From assembly GCA_943704425.1 (NCBI GenBank), contig CALSCP010000216.1, positions 69,033 to 133,032 on the forward strand: a DNA stretch of 64,000 nt, written 5' to 3'. This DNA is from Ministeria vibrans ATCC 50519. Lineage: Eukaryota; Opisthokonta; Filasterea. The notes beneath the pieces are model-generated. The model saw nothing but the letters and a program-made list of their open reading frames with translations, did no database searches and was not told the DNA's origin. A program made the position numbers and the translations under genes. Positions 1 to 11,992 of the stretch are shown here, one piece after another; positions within the stretch are counted from its first letter, which is position 1; each line of letters opens with the position of its first letter.

Positions 1-2496
1 CGCTTGATCGAACGTGCCACGGTGCTCATGGCCTTAAGGGAGATATTCTCGCGCAGCAGACGATCGCGAATGTGAGCGCCGCAGTAGCGTACGTAGCAGC
101 GAATCATCATGATGGCGCGGCGCGCTGGCAAGCCACTGCCGCCCGTCTCCTGGCGCAGCAACCAGAAGAGCTCGTGTCCCACGCTGATTGAGAGACACGC
201 GCGCTCCAGCAGCATGCGCGCTAATGCACAGTCCATGTGTGCCTCGTTGCGCAACGCCTGTACCAGCTGAGGCAGACAACCCAGCAGTGCGTCGTCGCTC
301 AGACGACAAAGGCGCATGACGGCGTAAGCACGGACGGTCGTGTCGGCGTGTGCACGGTCCAGCAGTGACGCAGCCATCACGGGCGCACCAGGCGCCCATT
401 CGTCCAAAAGTCGCCGTGCCTCGCGTGCCTTGCGACGGTCACCCCACGGCACGGAGAGTAAGAAGCGCGCGAGCGCCTTGGGATCGCGCGAGCAGAGCTG
501 GCGGTAGCGCCACAGCAGAACCGCATCTTGTTCGGTGACAGGCGCGAGCGCGTCGCCCTGGCGTGCTGTCTCAATGCTTTTCTGCAGCGCTGGTGGCAAC
601 GAGTGCAGATTGAGCCCGTCCGACGCGTTGCCACCACCAGCACCTGTCTGCTGTGAGAGTGTGCTCAAGGAGGAAATCGGACGCGAGCCAGGCAGTTGCT
701 GCGGCGGCATGGACTCCATCGACTCAACACGCTCTGCCTTGGGCGCAATATAGCTTGCGCGCGCGCGTGAAACACTCACGGCGCCGTCGACCATGTCAGC
801 GTCAACAGGATGCACAACAGGCAGGTGGTGTGTCGCCAGGAAGACGGTGAGTGTACCCGTGGGACGGTTCTCAGCGTCGTTGCGCTCGAAATCGCGACAA
901 GTGTACAAGTCGAGAACCTTGACGCCCTCTTGAAGATGGTCGCGAAAGTCCAGCACTGGCAGAGACGTAATGAGTCCGTCGCCCTCCTGGCGCTTGCGGC
1001 TCGACTGTCGCCGCGCCCGCACCGTAAACACAAACTCAGCGGCGGGCGGGAGGTCACGTACGTTCATGTCGACAAACGAGCACCACTCGTTCCAGCGTGT
1101 GCCGCCCACATTGATCACGGTCGAGGCAGGCACCTCGCGAGTACGCACCGAATTGCACAGTCGTCGGTCGCCATGTACAAGCTCAACCTCAATTGACGCG
1201 AGTGTCTTGTCGTCCGTAAAAAGTGCCATCGACGGACACGCCTCGGCCGCGACAATCTTGACGCGCACCGATGTGTCCATGTCCCAGAGCGACAGGGTGC
1301 GATGAAGCGGAAACAGAGCGCGCCCGCGCGATGTCAGTGTCGCGTGGGTGCGCGTTGAGCCAATGGATGAATCGGCAATGCCGGCAAAGTGGGCATCGAG
1401 CGGACCCGAGTCGTGCAGACCGAGATCTGCAATGCGACGGGCAAACAGGTGCACGGGCGGTTCGCGTCGCATGCACACGTAGGCGCGCAGCGGCAACTTG
1501 TCGCCATGAACAAAATCCTCGGCGCCACACGCACGCAGCATGAATTGATGAGCGCCATGCGCGCCGTTGGGAAGGACACGCGCGAGCACCTGGGCGGCCG
1601 TCTCGTCCGGCTCGGCTAGAACAGGCTCGGTGGCGCCCGTTGGCAGAGTTATTCTCATGCTAATCTTGCCGTCCACAGCGTATAGCAGCGGTGTGTTGCT
1701 GCACGCAACCAGTCGAGGTGATGTCATGTACGCCAGATAATCGCGCTGTTCAACACTCTCGCGGCACACACGTGCAAACTGGCGTCCAGCAACACGCGCT
1801 TCTTCGCGTGCCAAAACCGACGCGTCGCGCAGACCAGTTTCCTCGCCCACCAAATCGTTTAGTGCCTGCTCACTGCCACTGTCAGGCTTGCCACGCAGCG
1901 CCAAACGCAACTCAATAGGCTCGTCGCTGGCGGCGAGGTCGACAGCACGCGTGATATTAGCAAGCACCTGACTCTCGTCGGTGAGTTCATGCGTAATCAT
2001 GACGCCAGTGCGCACATCGGGCGCACGATACGTAAAGGTGTAGTGATTTGATCGCTCCAATGGCGGCCAGCTTGCCAGCACGTGCGCTCCCGGCTCCCCG
2101 TCGAGATGACCATTGTCGTCCAAGGCAAGCGACAGAGCGCGGTCACGAGTCAAGCGTTCGTGATCTTCACCAAGAGTATCGCCTGCAAACCACATGAGCG
2201 TATCGCGACGCGACGACATGTTGCTGCTAGTACGACGACTCGAAGCAGACGACACGATCGTCGTCGAAGACTCACTTTGCGGCTGAAACGAGACTCGTGC
2301 CGACGACGACGACGGCGATGACTTGCCTCCCGTGGCACTGAATCGCGCCGAAGAGGATGAGGACGAGGTGCGCATGGAGGAGCGCACTGGCAACTGAGGT
2401 GCTGCCGAGCCATCGACGGGGGTGCTCGAACTCAGCGGTGCTACGGCGGTGGAGTCCTCCTCCTCGTCGTCGTCGTCATCGTCTTCATCATCATCG

Positions 2497-2529
<33 letters not shown>

Positions 2530-3758
2530 TCCTTGTGGTCATTGGCAACCTCGTCAAGACGACTCAGCTCGGACGGAGAAATGTGATCGCTCGTCGCCGT
2601 GCCCTCGACAAAAACACCACCGCCTGCTGACTCTGGTCTATCCTGAGCGTCGACGGTGTCGTTGGAGGAGTAAGTGTCGAGAATGTCGAGGACACTGGCC
2701 GAACCAAAGCTGACACGATCAGCACTGGGCGTGCGAGATGAAGGAATGCTGCTGCTTGGAGTTCGCGACGAAGAGGTGGAGCGACGGGGCGGCACTTTGG
2801 GAGGCATCGACATGTCTGCGATCGAGTGCGACGTAGACTTGACCATGACCGACTGAGCGCGATCGAAACCACCGGCGCCTGCGCCCATGACTGACGATGA
2901 ATTAGAAGGGGATGACTGTGCGGTGCTGGTGGGGGACGAGGAGGAGGCGGTGGTGGCGGAGGAGGGTGTGGCGCCAACGGGAGCGACATCCTTCATGGTG
3001 CTCTCCGATGAGAATACTGTGTGGCTGCGCCGGAGACTGGCTGCGCCAATGGCGGCGGCAGCGCGACCGTGAGGCACGGAGGTCTGTTTGGTGAGGACGG
3101 GCACGACACGGTGTTGAGGTGCCGAGGACGGTGCTTGACCACCCGGCAATGGTAAATTGGAATAGACAGCGTCCGAGACGGAGGCATCCCAAGCAGACTG
3201 GGTAACGGGAGCGCGAGCGGCTGCGGCGGCCGCTGCTCGTTTGCGAGGAGGCGCAGCGGGCTCGCCCACCTTACGTCGTGTCGCCTCGTTGTTGGCGGCT
3301 GCTTCGACCCACAGGCGCTGTTTGAGTTCGGCTAAAGATGTATGATCCCCGACATCGACAAGTGTGTAGGGCAGAGGCGCCGACGGCGGAACGTCCGGCG
3401 ATTCGGAGCTGTTGTCCTTGTTGCGTGTCGACTTGGCCAGCAGACGATTGACGGTGGAGGCACTGTGCGAGGCAGGGGGGAGGATTTTGACGGTGACTTT
3501 GGCACAGACAGGAGGGCGCTTGACGAAAGGACGGGAGACGCGGCCGGGAACGCAGGCAATGCGGCTGCCTGAGCCAGGCAACGCCGTGAGCTTCAGACGC
3601 ACCGAGACGGGCGTGAACGACCGCACACTCTGCTCAATACGGCTGTCGGCCTCGTAGAACGCCGCACGCTTGTTCAGACGAATGCCTCGGTACAGAAGCG
3701 TGCTCCTGCACCAAAGAGAGGGAGCGAGAAGCCGCAGAGAGTGAGTGACGGGTGAGCG

Positions 3759-3795
<37 letters not shown>

Positions 3796-4043
3796 TCGTC
3801 GATAATATTATCAACAAAATATTATAATCATAAGAATAAGAATTGATACATGAACCCCTGTTTGATGCCGGCAATGTCGACAATGCTGTTGCAGACGGAC
3901 GCAACGCGCTCCCGCGCGCCCACGTCGACGACAACGGTGTGGACCAGGTCACTTCCGGGCACAGTCGCTTCGACAAAGCACAGCGCGGCATTCCCTGGCG
4001 GACTGCTCGGCCCGCTGTGCGCATTGGAGCGTGCCAGGGCCAT
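1..4043 (-). CDS. Class I phosphatidylinositol 3-kinase, partial (kinase domain lies beyond the left edge)
   Basis: Lipid kinase of Ras/GPCR signalling that would make PIP3 at the plasma membrane. Exons are 4043-3850 and 3705-1; the join restores a codon (AT plus G) and reads through to STLLYRGIRLNK. About 1,300 residues are in the window. In order: an N-terminal ubiquitin-like or adaptor-binding region (about 1-100), a long Ser/Pro-rich linker with an acidic Asp/Glu run (bases 2455-2530), a Ras-binding domain near 745-835 (ITLPTGATEPVL, then LPLRAYVCMRR), a C2 domain near 860-990 (RTLSLWDMD), and from about 1118 the helical PIK domain (LLWRYRQLC, LSVPWGDRRKA, GHELFWLLRQE). The RBD-C2-helical order defines class I. 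The ATP-binding and catalytic loops cannot be checked. Start chosen at the first ATG of the 5' exon; an upstream exon is possible. It shares a 316-bp divergent intergenic region with selenophosphate synthetase. Confidence 0.9.
3759..3793. repeat. A35 homopolymer in the PI3K intron
   Basis: Thirty-five consecutive A on the plus strand (T on the coding strand) inside the first PI3K intron. Its length may be unreliable because of sequencing slippage. On the coding strand it adds a long pyrimidine tract between donor and acceptor. Confidence 0.95.
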
Positions 4044-4359
4044 CGAGCAACAGGGCGCGCTGCAGTCAAAAGCGGGCCGGAGGTTGTGCGAGATTTAATT
4101 AAAAGAAATGATTGTACGATTGTTCTCTCTGTATTTACAATAATAATTAATAATTATTGTACTTTTGACTGTGATTGTGACTGTCGAGGTGTGATTGCGC
4201 CTGATCTGGCTCTGCATGCCCTTGTATCTCTTCAAGTCTCAAGAGATTTTTGACGTTTGAGTTCCAGTTTTACATACTGAGTGAGTAGTGTAACGTCTGA
4301 GACTCTGAGTGTCTATTCAGGATTAAATTTTCTTCTTCTTCAATCTTTTTTCCAACAGC
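4044..4359. promoter_or_regulatory. Divergent intergenic region between PI3K and selenophosphate synthetase
   Basis: 316 bp between two start codons pointing away from each other, so it should carry both promoters. It is AT-rich, with short TAAT/ATTA runs near 4140-4160 and GAGT-type repeats near 4260-4310. No TATA box or known operator could be assigned. Bases 4341-4359 form a pyrimidine tract ending in CAG, just before the synthetase ATG, which may be the 3' end of a 5'UTR intron. Confidence 0.5.
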
Positions 4360-5938
4360 ATGAGCGTAAGTCTTTTGATGGTTGCTCGTAGTTGCACATA
4401 GTGCAGCAGAGAACTCTTTCCGTCTCTCTATCACTTTTTTTTCCTCTCTCTCTCACTTGGTCTTTATTTCCTCTCACTTGGTCTTTATTTCGTCTCTCTC
4501 TCACTTGGTCCTTTCTCTCTCTCTCTCTCTCTTCACCTACCAGTTCAATCCAGTGGACCATGGCTTGGCTGCGGATTTCCGCCTGACGGCTTTCACCAAG
4601 CTGAAAGGATGAGGGTGTAAGGTCCCTCAAGAGGAGCTGCTACAACTCTTGGAGGGACTTGGGGCGACACCGTCGTCGCCCATTGAAGGTGTTGGCATTG
4701 GTGCTGGCCTCGACAGTTGTGTGATTCCACTGCGCCACAATATGTCGCTGGTGCAAACCACTGACTTCTTCTTCCCGCTCGTCGACGACCCCTACGTCAT
4801 GGGCAAGATCGCCTGCGCCAACGTGCTGTCCGACCTGTACGCGATGGGCGTGGCCGACTGCGACAATGTGCTCATGCTCCTGGGCGTGCCGACCGGCATG
4901 ACGTCGCATGAGCGCACCACCGTCACCCCCATGGTCATGAAAGGGTTCAACGACCTCTGCCACGAGGCTGGCACCGTTGTACGCGGTGGTCAGACCACTT
5001 TGAATCCATGGTAAGGATGTGACTATGGCAAATTCGCAATCGTCCATTCTGAAATTGTGCCTCATTTCAGGTTTTTGATTGGTGGAGTTGCAAGTGCCGT
5101 GTGTGCGCCAGACGAGTGGATCATTCCCAATGGTGCTGTGGAGGGTGATGTGTTGGTGTTGACGAAACCGTTGGGAACACAACCTGCAGTGAATGCGCAT
5201 GAGTGGCTCGCAATGGAGAGCAAAGCAGAGCGCACCGCGCAATTGGCGAGTGCAGGTGTGACGCCCGAGGATATTGAGAGTGCCTATGCTTTGGCAGAGC
5301 AGTCCATGTCGAGCCTGAACCGCACGGCGGCGCGCCTGATGCACACTCACGGCGCGCACGGTGCAACCGACGTGACAGGGTTTGGTCTGCTGGGCCATGC
5401 CCGCAATCTTGCCCTCTGCCAGAAGGAAGCAGTCTCCTTTCGTATCCACACCTTCCCCGTCATTCACCACATGTGTCTCGTAGACAAGGCACGCAAAATA
5501 GATAGAGAGAGAGAGGAAAAAAAAAAGCAAAAAAAAACAAACAAACAAACAAACAAAAAGAGACAGAGTGTGTAACTGTTGTATGTATGTAGACTGTGTC
5601 GTTTTCGTTGCGAGAAGGATTCAGCGCGGAGACGAGTGGAGGACTTTTGGTGCTTTTGCCGTCGCGCAGTGCGGCCGATGCCTTCATTGGTGACCTCAAG
5701 ACCCTCCATGATCGCACGGCCTGGATTGTTGGTGATGTCATTGCAGGTGTGCATTTGTGTGTGTGTGTGTGTGTGCATGTGTGTGTGTTCGTTCTTATTT
5801 CTCATATCGACACTAGCGTTTTGTTTTGTTTTGTTTTGTTTTTACTCTGTATATTATACTCACTGTATCTATTGATTAGGCGATCGCTCTGCTGCGTTGG
5901 CTGACGACCTTAAGTTCATTGAGGTCACTTCTTTGTAA
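4360..5938 (+). CDS. SEPHS2: Selenophosphate synthetase, selenocysteine-containing
   Basis: Makes selenophosphate from selenide and ATP, the selenium donor for Sec-tRNA synthesis. Exons: 4360-4365, 4544-5010, 5071-about 5488, 5593-5746, 5880-5938, giving 367 residues. The N-terminus reads [16 protein letters not shown], then [13 protein letters not shown], where U is the in-frame TGA at 4610-4612; animal SEPHS2 has Sec at this catalytic position. Later family blocks are intact: [49 protein letters not shown] and [12 protein letters not shown]. The donor of intron 3 is uncertain: no good GT lies at the expected place, and either a GC donor at 5489 or GTAGAC at 5480 keeps frame. The stop is TAA at 5936. 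A Sec enzyme that makes the Sec precursor suggests self-regulation by selenium supply. No standard SECIS was seen by eye downstream. Confidence 0.95.
4610..4612 (+). other. In-frame TGA read as selenocysteine
   Basis: The frame runs AAG CTG AAA GGA TGA GGG TGT AAG GTC, that is L-K-G-U-G-C-K-V. Strong family similarity continues without interruption on both sides, with no splice signals around the codon. In known homologues this site holds Sec, Cys or another residue. Read as a stop, it would leave a 24-residue peptide. Confidence 0.93.
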
Positions 5939-6866
5939 CTTTATCTTTGTTCTTTATCTATGTTTGTTCGTGTTTGTGCACCGACTCTGGAACGATGGGA
6001 ATAGTAAGAACTGCGAGTTTTTTTTTTTTTTAAAAAAAACACGACTCATGTGTTTGCTGGTGTATTGTTGTAGGGCGAAAAGAGTCGCAGCAATTTTCAA
6101 TGTCTCTCCTATCACTTTCAGCTTTTGGCGTTTTTTTTTCTGCTTGACATTCGTTTTGTGACGACCTAACGGGCAAATCGTAATATTAGTTTATTGCAAT
6201 CCGTTTGGTTTGATGAGTGTATCTAATACACTGAGTGTTTCAAGGTGAAAATATTTGTCAGTACAGGGGAGAGTGAGAGGGTGTGACAGACAAATTTCAT
6301 CAGTCACGCACGATTCTTATTTTAATTATAATTATAATTAAGTATTATCAAAGGCTTTGGTCTCTGAAACAATGCACGAATGTGGTGAGCAATTCACCCG
6401 TTTTACATAGGCACACACGAAACACGTAAAAAACAAAAAATGACTGCTCTTTTGTATGGCTAATACCTGCGAGATCAATTTAATGAAGGTTCCCACCAGC
6501 CAGACATGTACACAATTGTGTGAATTGATTCGAGAGTCAGACAGACAGACGGATGGCGCTGTTGTATGGTCATGAATGTCCACTGGATCTATGGGCTTCT
6601 TTTGGGACATTCTCGTATTAAAGTCTACGGCGGAAGTACGGAGTATTGTGCTGCCCTTTGTTTTGTATAATTATAGTTTTGTTTTGACATTGAGTACAGC
6701 TCTCGATTCTTTAAGTTCTAACTTCTAAATTAATTATTGGTATTTTTATTTTTGAGTCTCTCAGTCTCGACGCGCACTCCCGAGTTCTCGCCCTCACAGA
6801 CCATAGCGGGGCGTGTTTCAAACGATCTCTGCGTGTGTGTGTGTGTGTCCTGCGGTTGTTCACAGC
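5939..6866. other. Intergenic region, SEPHS2 3'UTR and RNF123 upstream region
   Basis: 928 bp, AT-rich, with no convincing gene. The first 350 bases should be SEPHS2 3'UTR and were searched for a SECIS. A compact hairpin lies at 6213-6234: a GTGTA/TACAC stem flanked by ATGA on the 5' side and TGA on the 3' side. Its 5-bp stem is much too short for a normal SECIS. A perfect 8-bp inverted repeat (GAATGTCC/GGACATTC) lies near 6573-6611. A 23-base motif at 6688-6710 recurs at 40178-40200. The last bases before the RNF123 ATG are a GT-rich stretch ending in CACAG. Confidence 0.5.
6688..6710. repeat. 23-base motif, copy 1
   Basis: This intergenic 23-mer (starting CATTGAGTACAG, ending GATTCT) matches bases 40178-40200 with a single mismatch at position 17. 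Flanking sequence is not conserved beyond short AT-rich similarity. Function unknown. Confidence 0.7.
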
Positions 6867-9800
6867 ATGACAGACATGACAGATGTTGACGCAGCCACGC
6901 AAGCCGAACGGCTCACGGCACTGCTCTCCCTCACGCCCGATGACGAGCACCTTGGAGAACCTATTCCACTCAGCGATGTCCCTCTCGCCTTTGCTGTGAG
7001 TTTGCAAATGATGAGAAAAGAAGAGAACAAAAAAAAAAAGAACCGACCGTCGACTTTTGTTTCGTCTTCAGCGCACAGTCAAAAGCCGAGAAGCACCCGC
7101 CGCAGCGGCTCGACAGGGCATTGTTGGGCAGGAGAACCAAGATGTGGTCCTTCAGCGCCCTTTCGTCGGCTCTGCGTCGCTCAGGTATTGCTGTGTGGGT
7201 GTGCGTCAGTGTGCTTCACGAATGATCTCACTCTTTTATCTTCTTCTCTCCGCTTCAGTCCATCGGCGCTTCGCGTTGAGTCGCAGTCAAGCTTTTGCTC
7301 GGTTCGTGCCAACGCAGTTGTGTTTGGCTCACGGTGGCAATACGAAGTGACCCTTGAATCTTGTGTGAGTGTGTGTGTCTGAGTGAGTGAGTGAGTGTGT
7401 GTGTGTGTCTGTCTGAGTGAGTGAGTGAGTGAGTCTTTTTGTCTGAGTGTACTGTGTGAGTGTTTGTGTGTGAGTGTTTTTGTCTGTGTGTGTATCTGAG
7501 TGAATGAGTGTTTGTATCTGTGCCTCTCTGAGTGAGTGAGTGGGTGTTTGTGACTGAGTGTCGTGTGGTGTATATATAATTAACTATTATAAATGTGTGC
7601 ACAATGAATTTGTCTTTATTTTTAATTATTATTTTCATCTAGGGCGTATTACAAGTCGGCTGGGCCACACGCGAGTACTGGTATCAGTGCTCGTCGGAGA
7701 ACGGCGTTGGTGATGTGCCCTTCTCGTATGCATACGATGGCAAGCGCCGAAAGAAATGGAACGGTGGCTCGGCGTCGTACGGAGAACAGTGGGCGACCGG
7801 AGACGTCATTGGTGTGTGCATTGATCTCACGGTGGGCACCATCTCGTACTATCGCAATGGTCGCTCGCTTGGCGTTGCCTTTGAGAATCTGCCACGCGAG
7901 CGTGTCGGACTCGCCTACTTCCCGGCCATGTCCATATCGCAGCACGAAAGTTGCCAAGTCAACTTTGGCGGGGCACCCTTCATCTATCCAGTCGAAGATT
8001 ACGCTCCCCTCCAACCCCGTCCGTCCGGTCGCTGTGTTGTCGCCTCCTATCTCCTTGACTCGTTTTTCACCCTCGCACGCGAACCCCCGTCGCCTGTCGT
8101 CATCATGTGCCAGTGGGCGGCCCTCGAGCGCGTTGCTGCACTCCTCTCCTCTGGCTATGTCTGTGACGCCGAACTCTTGCCACGCCTCCTCTTTACTGCA
8201 CGCCACAGCGGCATCGAGGCGCTCTCCCAATTATTCTCCGACCTCGTCGAACGTCTCGAGGTAGAGAGAAACAAAAACGACGCGCGCGCACTCGTGCAAG
8301 TCTAATCATCAACATTTATTTGTCATTTTAGCCTCACGAGTCGATTAAAATGATGGAGAACGTACTGGAGAGCATTGGACGACGTGCACGATCCCTGTGT
8401 GTTCTTCCAGGTGTCGATGCACCCGTGAGTGGCTCGGCGTCTGTGGCCGAGTACCTCGAAGTTGCACAAGCACTGTTTAACAGTGAAAAGGCCCTTGCTG
8501 TGTGGTGTACTACTGATGTACAGACGCGCGCCAATGTGTCGCGCTTGTCAATTAACGTCCCACCGGTCCCTTCCGTCGCCGCACGCGTTCTCGAACATCT
8601 GTTTAGCACGCCCGAGTACTCTGATGTTGATCTAGAGCGTCTACTTCCCGTGCCCTGGGCACCCGATCTCGAGGACACCGAAAACCCTCTCTCTTCCGTC
8701 GAAAACTTTGCAGCATTTGGTGCTGTCACTTCTCGCATCCAACAAGTGAGCGTGCCTATTAATATTACTATTAATAATAATGCTTTTTATATCTTTATTA
8801 TTATTATTTTTTTCTATTATATTTTTGTTTGTATTTTTGTTAAATCTTTTTTTTTCGTTTGTAGGAATCAAGTCGACAGGACGCAGCGCTCCGTACGATT
8901 GTCACAACGTTTATGCGTTCACCAACAGCGAGTAGCTGGTTTATGGAGTGGCTGACGTCGCTGCTTAAGATCAACGAGGGCATCGCGCGCGAAATACAGC
9001 CATCCGGCCTGTCGAATCCCACCACGCTTTCGCGCATTCTCCTTACGTTGCTGCGGTACGTTCGTAGCGATATCATCCCACACGGATTTCCCAAATACGA
9101 CGTGGCCGACGTGCTTCCACGCGACGACAAAGTCACAATCGAAGCTGCCGATACAGATGTGTTTGAGTCGGTGTCCCTCTTTGGCGGTGCACTCACTGTG
9201 CCCAAGTGGCTCTTTGTAAGTCATGTTGCGTCGTCAAGTGCGCGACTTGGTGGCGTTTTTTCGCACTTGGAAGGCAATCTGAGGACACATTTGAATTTGC
9301 CGCGTCCCGCTGCGAGCTCTCGCCTCCGCGGTTCACAACATCAACGCGAAGCGGCCGAGCTGATGCGCCTGGCTGTGCAGTGTGCCTCACGATTGCGTCC
9401 CGATCTCGTCGTGGCAAAGGCTCCAAATGCGTCGTCGCCGTCGTCGCCGTCGTCGTCGCTGTTGTTGGGCGGCGGGAGACTAATGGACGCTGTGCGTCCC
9501 TTTGGTGATCATGTAAACGCTACCGAGAGACACGATCAGTCATTACGCTCCATTGTGCAACAGCTAGGTGCCCATGCCATGGAAGGTGTGGTGCAGTCTT
9601 CTCATGACGACAACAATGGTGACGATGACGACGATGACGACGACGAGGCTTGGGACGAGGTAGACGCAGCCGAAATGTACGGCGAAGACTGCGCCGAGTT
9701 CAACGTCGAGAGGAATGCCGATACCATCAGCGACACCAACGCCAACGTGTCCACCTTTACGAGTGACGTCGATGCTGCTGTCGATGACTCAGAGGCACGA

Positions 9801-11882
9801 CTGCGCGAGGCACTACCGACACTGCCGCGGTCTTTTGAAGTGATTGAAATGTGTGTGACGCTTGGCTCGATTGTTGGAGTGCGCGTCGCGTCCACTGGCA
9901 TGACACGACTGCGTCGTATGCGCCAGTTGCAGTGGCATCGCATGGAGACTCTACGTGTTCTTGCGGCGCTTCCCACCAAAACAACAACGGAAACAGACGC
10001 AGTGGACGTCGACGATGAGACGAAGGCCAAGGAAACGCTTGAAGCCGAAGTACAACGACGCCATCTACAAGTGCGTGTCGAGTCGTTTGACAAGGAAATT
10101 GCGACTCTTGCTCGTCTCGTGGGCATGCGCGCGAGTACCACGCTGGACGATGAGAATGAGCGACTTTGGACCTTTCTTAGCGTCCTTTCTACTGACATTT
10201 TGCGTCAGTTCTCTTCGACCCCCTACTTTGAGTTTGTTCCCGAGCACTACATGGAGGTATTATAATTATATTATTATAATATTATTATAATATTATTATG
10301 ACTATTATATTATTATGATTATTATTATTATTATAATTATTCGTTTGTGATTGATAATAAATTGGAAATGTCTCTCAACTAATTTGTTGTTCTTCTTCTA
10401 ATTATGATTATTATTTTGATTGTAGGTTGCTGTCGATTTGATGTCATCGCTGTGTCTGTGGAATCGAGACAAGTTTGCTGGCGACGAGTGTGAGGAGCGC
10501 GCGAGTGCGTTTCAGCGTGTTTTGAGTGAGACGTTGGTACACCTGAGTGATCGACGTATTGTAAGTCCTGGCATGACGGAACTACTTTCACGTTTTGTGT
10601 CGGTGTTTGGCTCGGACACGCGCGTGATGGCTGCAGTGGAGCGCAATGCGACGGTGCGTTGCTATCTGCTCCCGTCGCTGCTGGCGCTCTTTGACGACGA
10701 GCGCATGTGGGTGTACGTCTTGGCCTTTGTGCTGGAACTCAATCCAGAGACGGCGTACGCGGTGCCTTCGTCCATGCTTGGACTCAGTCATGTGACTCCG
10801 TCGACTGCACTTGCACGCACCATGGCTGACGCCATTGCGGCAGAACCAGTCGTAGCGCGTGCCTGTCTCAACAATGTGCTCAACTACCTGAATCGAGTGC
10901 TCACCGAGTTTACGGGTGCGGTCCAGGATTTGCTTGACACCCTCAATGTGACCGTGTGGCATCGCGACGATGCGAACCAGGCGCGCATTGAACATCGCAT
11001 CCGTCTCACCTTTTGCCTGGTGACGGCTCTCTCGGCGTTTCTTGAGCAACTTGCTTTGCACGGTGCTCGCGAGCTTTTCCTGGACGGCACGGAGGGTCGT
11101 GTAAATCGCAAGCGTGTTTCACAGCTGGTTTTTGCCATTGTGGGGCGACTGGTGAACATCACGCCGGCGGGCAAGTCCCTGGAAGGTGTGCTCGCTTTGA
11201 AGCTTCAGGGCTGGGAAGATTTTGATCGTGCTCGTGCCTTGGTGCCATTGCTGGGTTGTCTTGAAGGGATCCAGGCTGCGGCCGATCGTTGCGGCGACGA
11301 GATGACGTGCGAGCGAGTGATGGAGACGCTGGTGTCGCTTGAGTCGTTTGACTTTGACTTGCTGCGTGCGCTCCTGGCCGACCGCTCTCTGCAGGTGGCC
11401 GAGCGTCCTTGGGCGCGTGGCCGCATGACTGCATTTGCTCAATTTCTGCGTCGCGTGTCTCACGCAAGTGACGCTCAAAAGGTGTCTTTTTCAAATGACC
11501 GTTTTTATAGCAGGACAACGTTTCACAGGTTTTTTTTTCTTTTTTTTCTGCGTTTTAGAAGGCCGACAAAGAGACTGTACTGAGGTCAACCGCAACAACG
11601 GGTGTCGCTTTGAATGGCCCAGGAACCGCAGCGGCACAAGAGCAGGGAGGATCCGACAGGAACAACAGCAGTGTTGTTACTGGTGGTGGTGGTGATGATG
11701 ATGGAGTCGACGAAGACGACGGGCTCTGCACCATTTGCTATGCGTCCGTCGCCAACGTTTCCTTTGAGCCGTGTGCCCATCGTTCGTGCGAGGAGTGTAT
11801 CACGCGCCACCTGATGAACTCAAAAGCGTGCTTCTTCTGCAAGGAGACTGTCCAGAAAGTCATTGAAGATTCCATTGTATAA
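6867..11882 (+). CDS. RNF123: RNF123/KPC1-type E3 ubiquitin ligase (SPRY plus C-terminal RING)
   Basis: Catalytic subunit of the Kip1-ubiquitination-promoting complex (in animals it ubiquitinates p27 and processes NF-kB p105). Exons: 6867-6995, 7072-7184, 7259-7364, 7643-8260, 8332-8745, 8865-10256, 10426-11481, 11559-11882. All joins keep phase and give 1,383 residues (human about 1,314). A SPRY domain spans about 80-250 (VLQVGW, NGVGDVPFSYAYDGKR, GTAFENL-like LGVAFENLPRERVGLAYFP). A long helical middle carries an acidic run near 9610-9650. The C-terminal RING reads CTICYAS, EPCAHRSCEECI, ACFFC, close to the RNF123 RING. A GTAAGT at 9216 sits in open, family-like sequence and was treated as coding. 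Intron 3 (7365-7642) is largely GAGT/GTGT microsatellite. The stop lies 110 bp from the stop of its partner UBAC1 on the other strand. Confidence 0.95.
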
Positions 11883-11992
11883 CAATAAAAATAATTATGA
11901 TAAAAATATAATAATAAAAATTAATATAGAACGACACCCTTCGTCTTTCTTTCTGATAACAATAATGAATATACAATCATGTTTGCTTCAGT

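Noticed and set aside
4610-4612. TGA as a genuine stop with the enzyme starting downstream, or as part of a small intron
   Set aside because: Similarity to SEPHS is continuous through the codon, the first exon and upstream residues match the family N-terminus, and no splice sites flank it.
6338-6610. 90-codon minus-strand frame in the SEPHS2-RNF123 intergenic region
   Set aside because: AT-rich, no recognisable pattern and no coding-like codon bias; it overlaps an inverted repeat.
9216-9221. GTAAGT donor-like site inside RNF123 exon 6
   Set aside because: The downstream sequence stays open and reads like family sequence (ARLGGVFSHLEGNL); no compensating acceptor improves the model.
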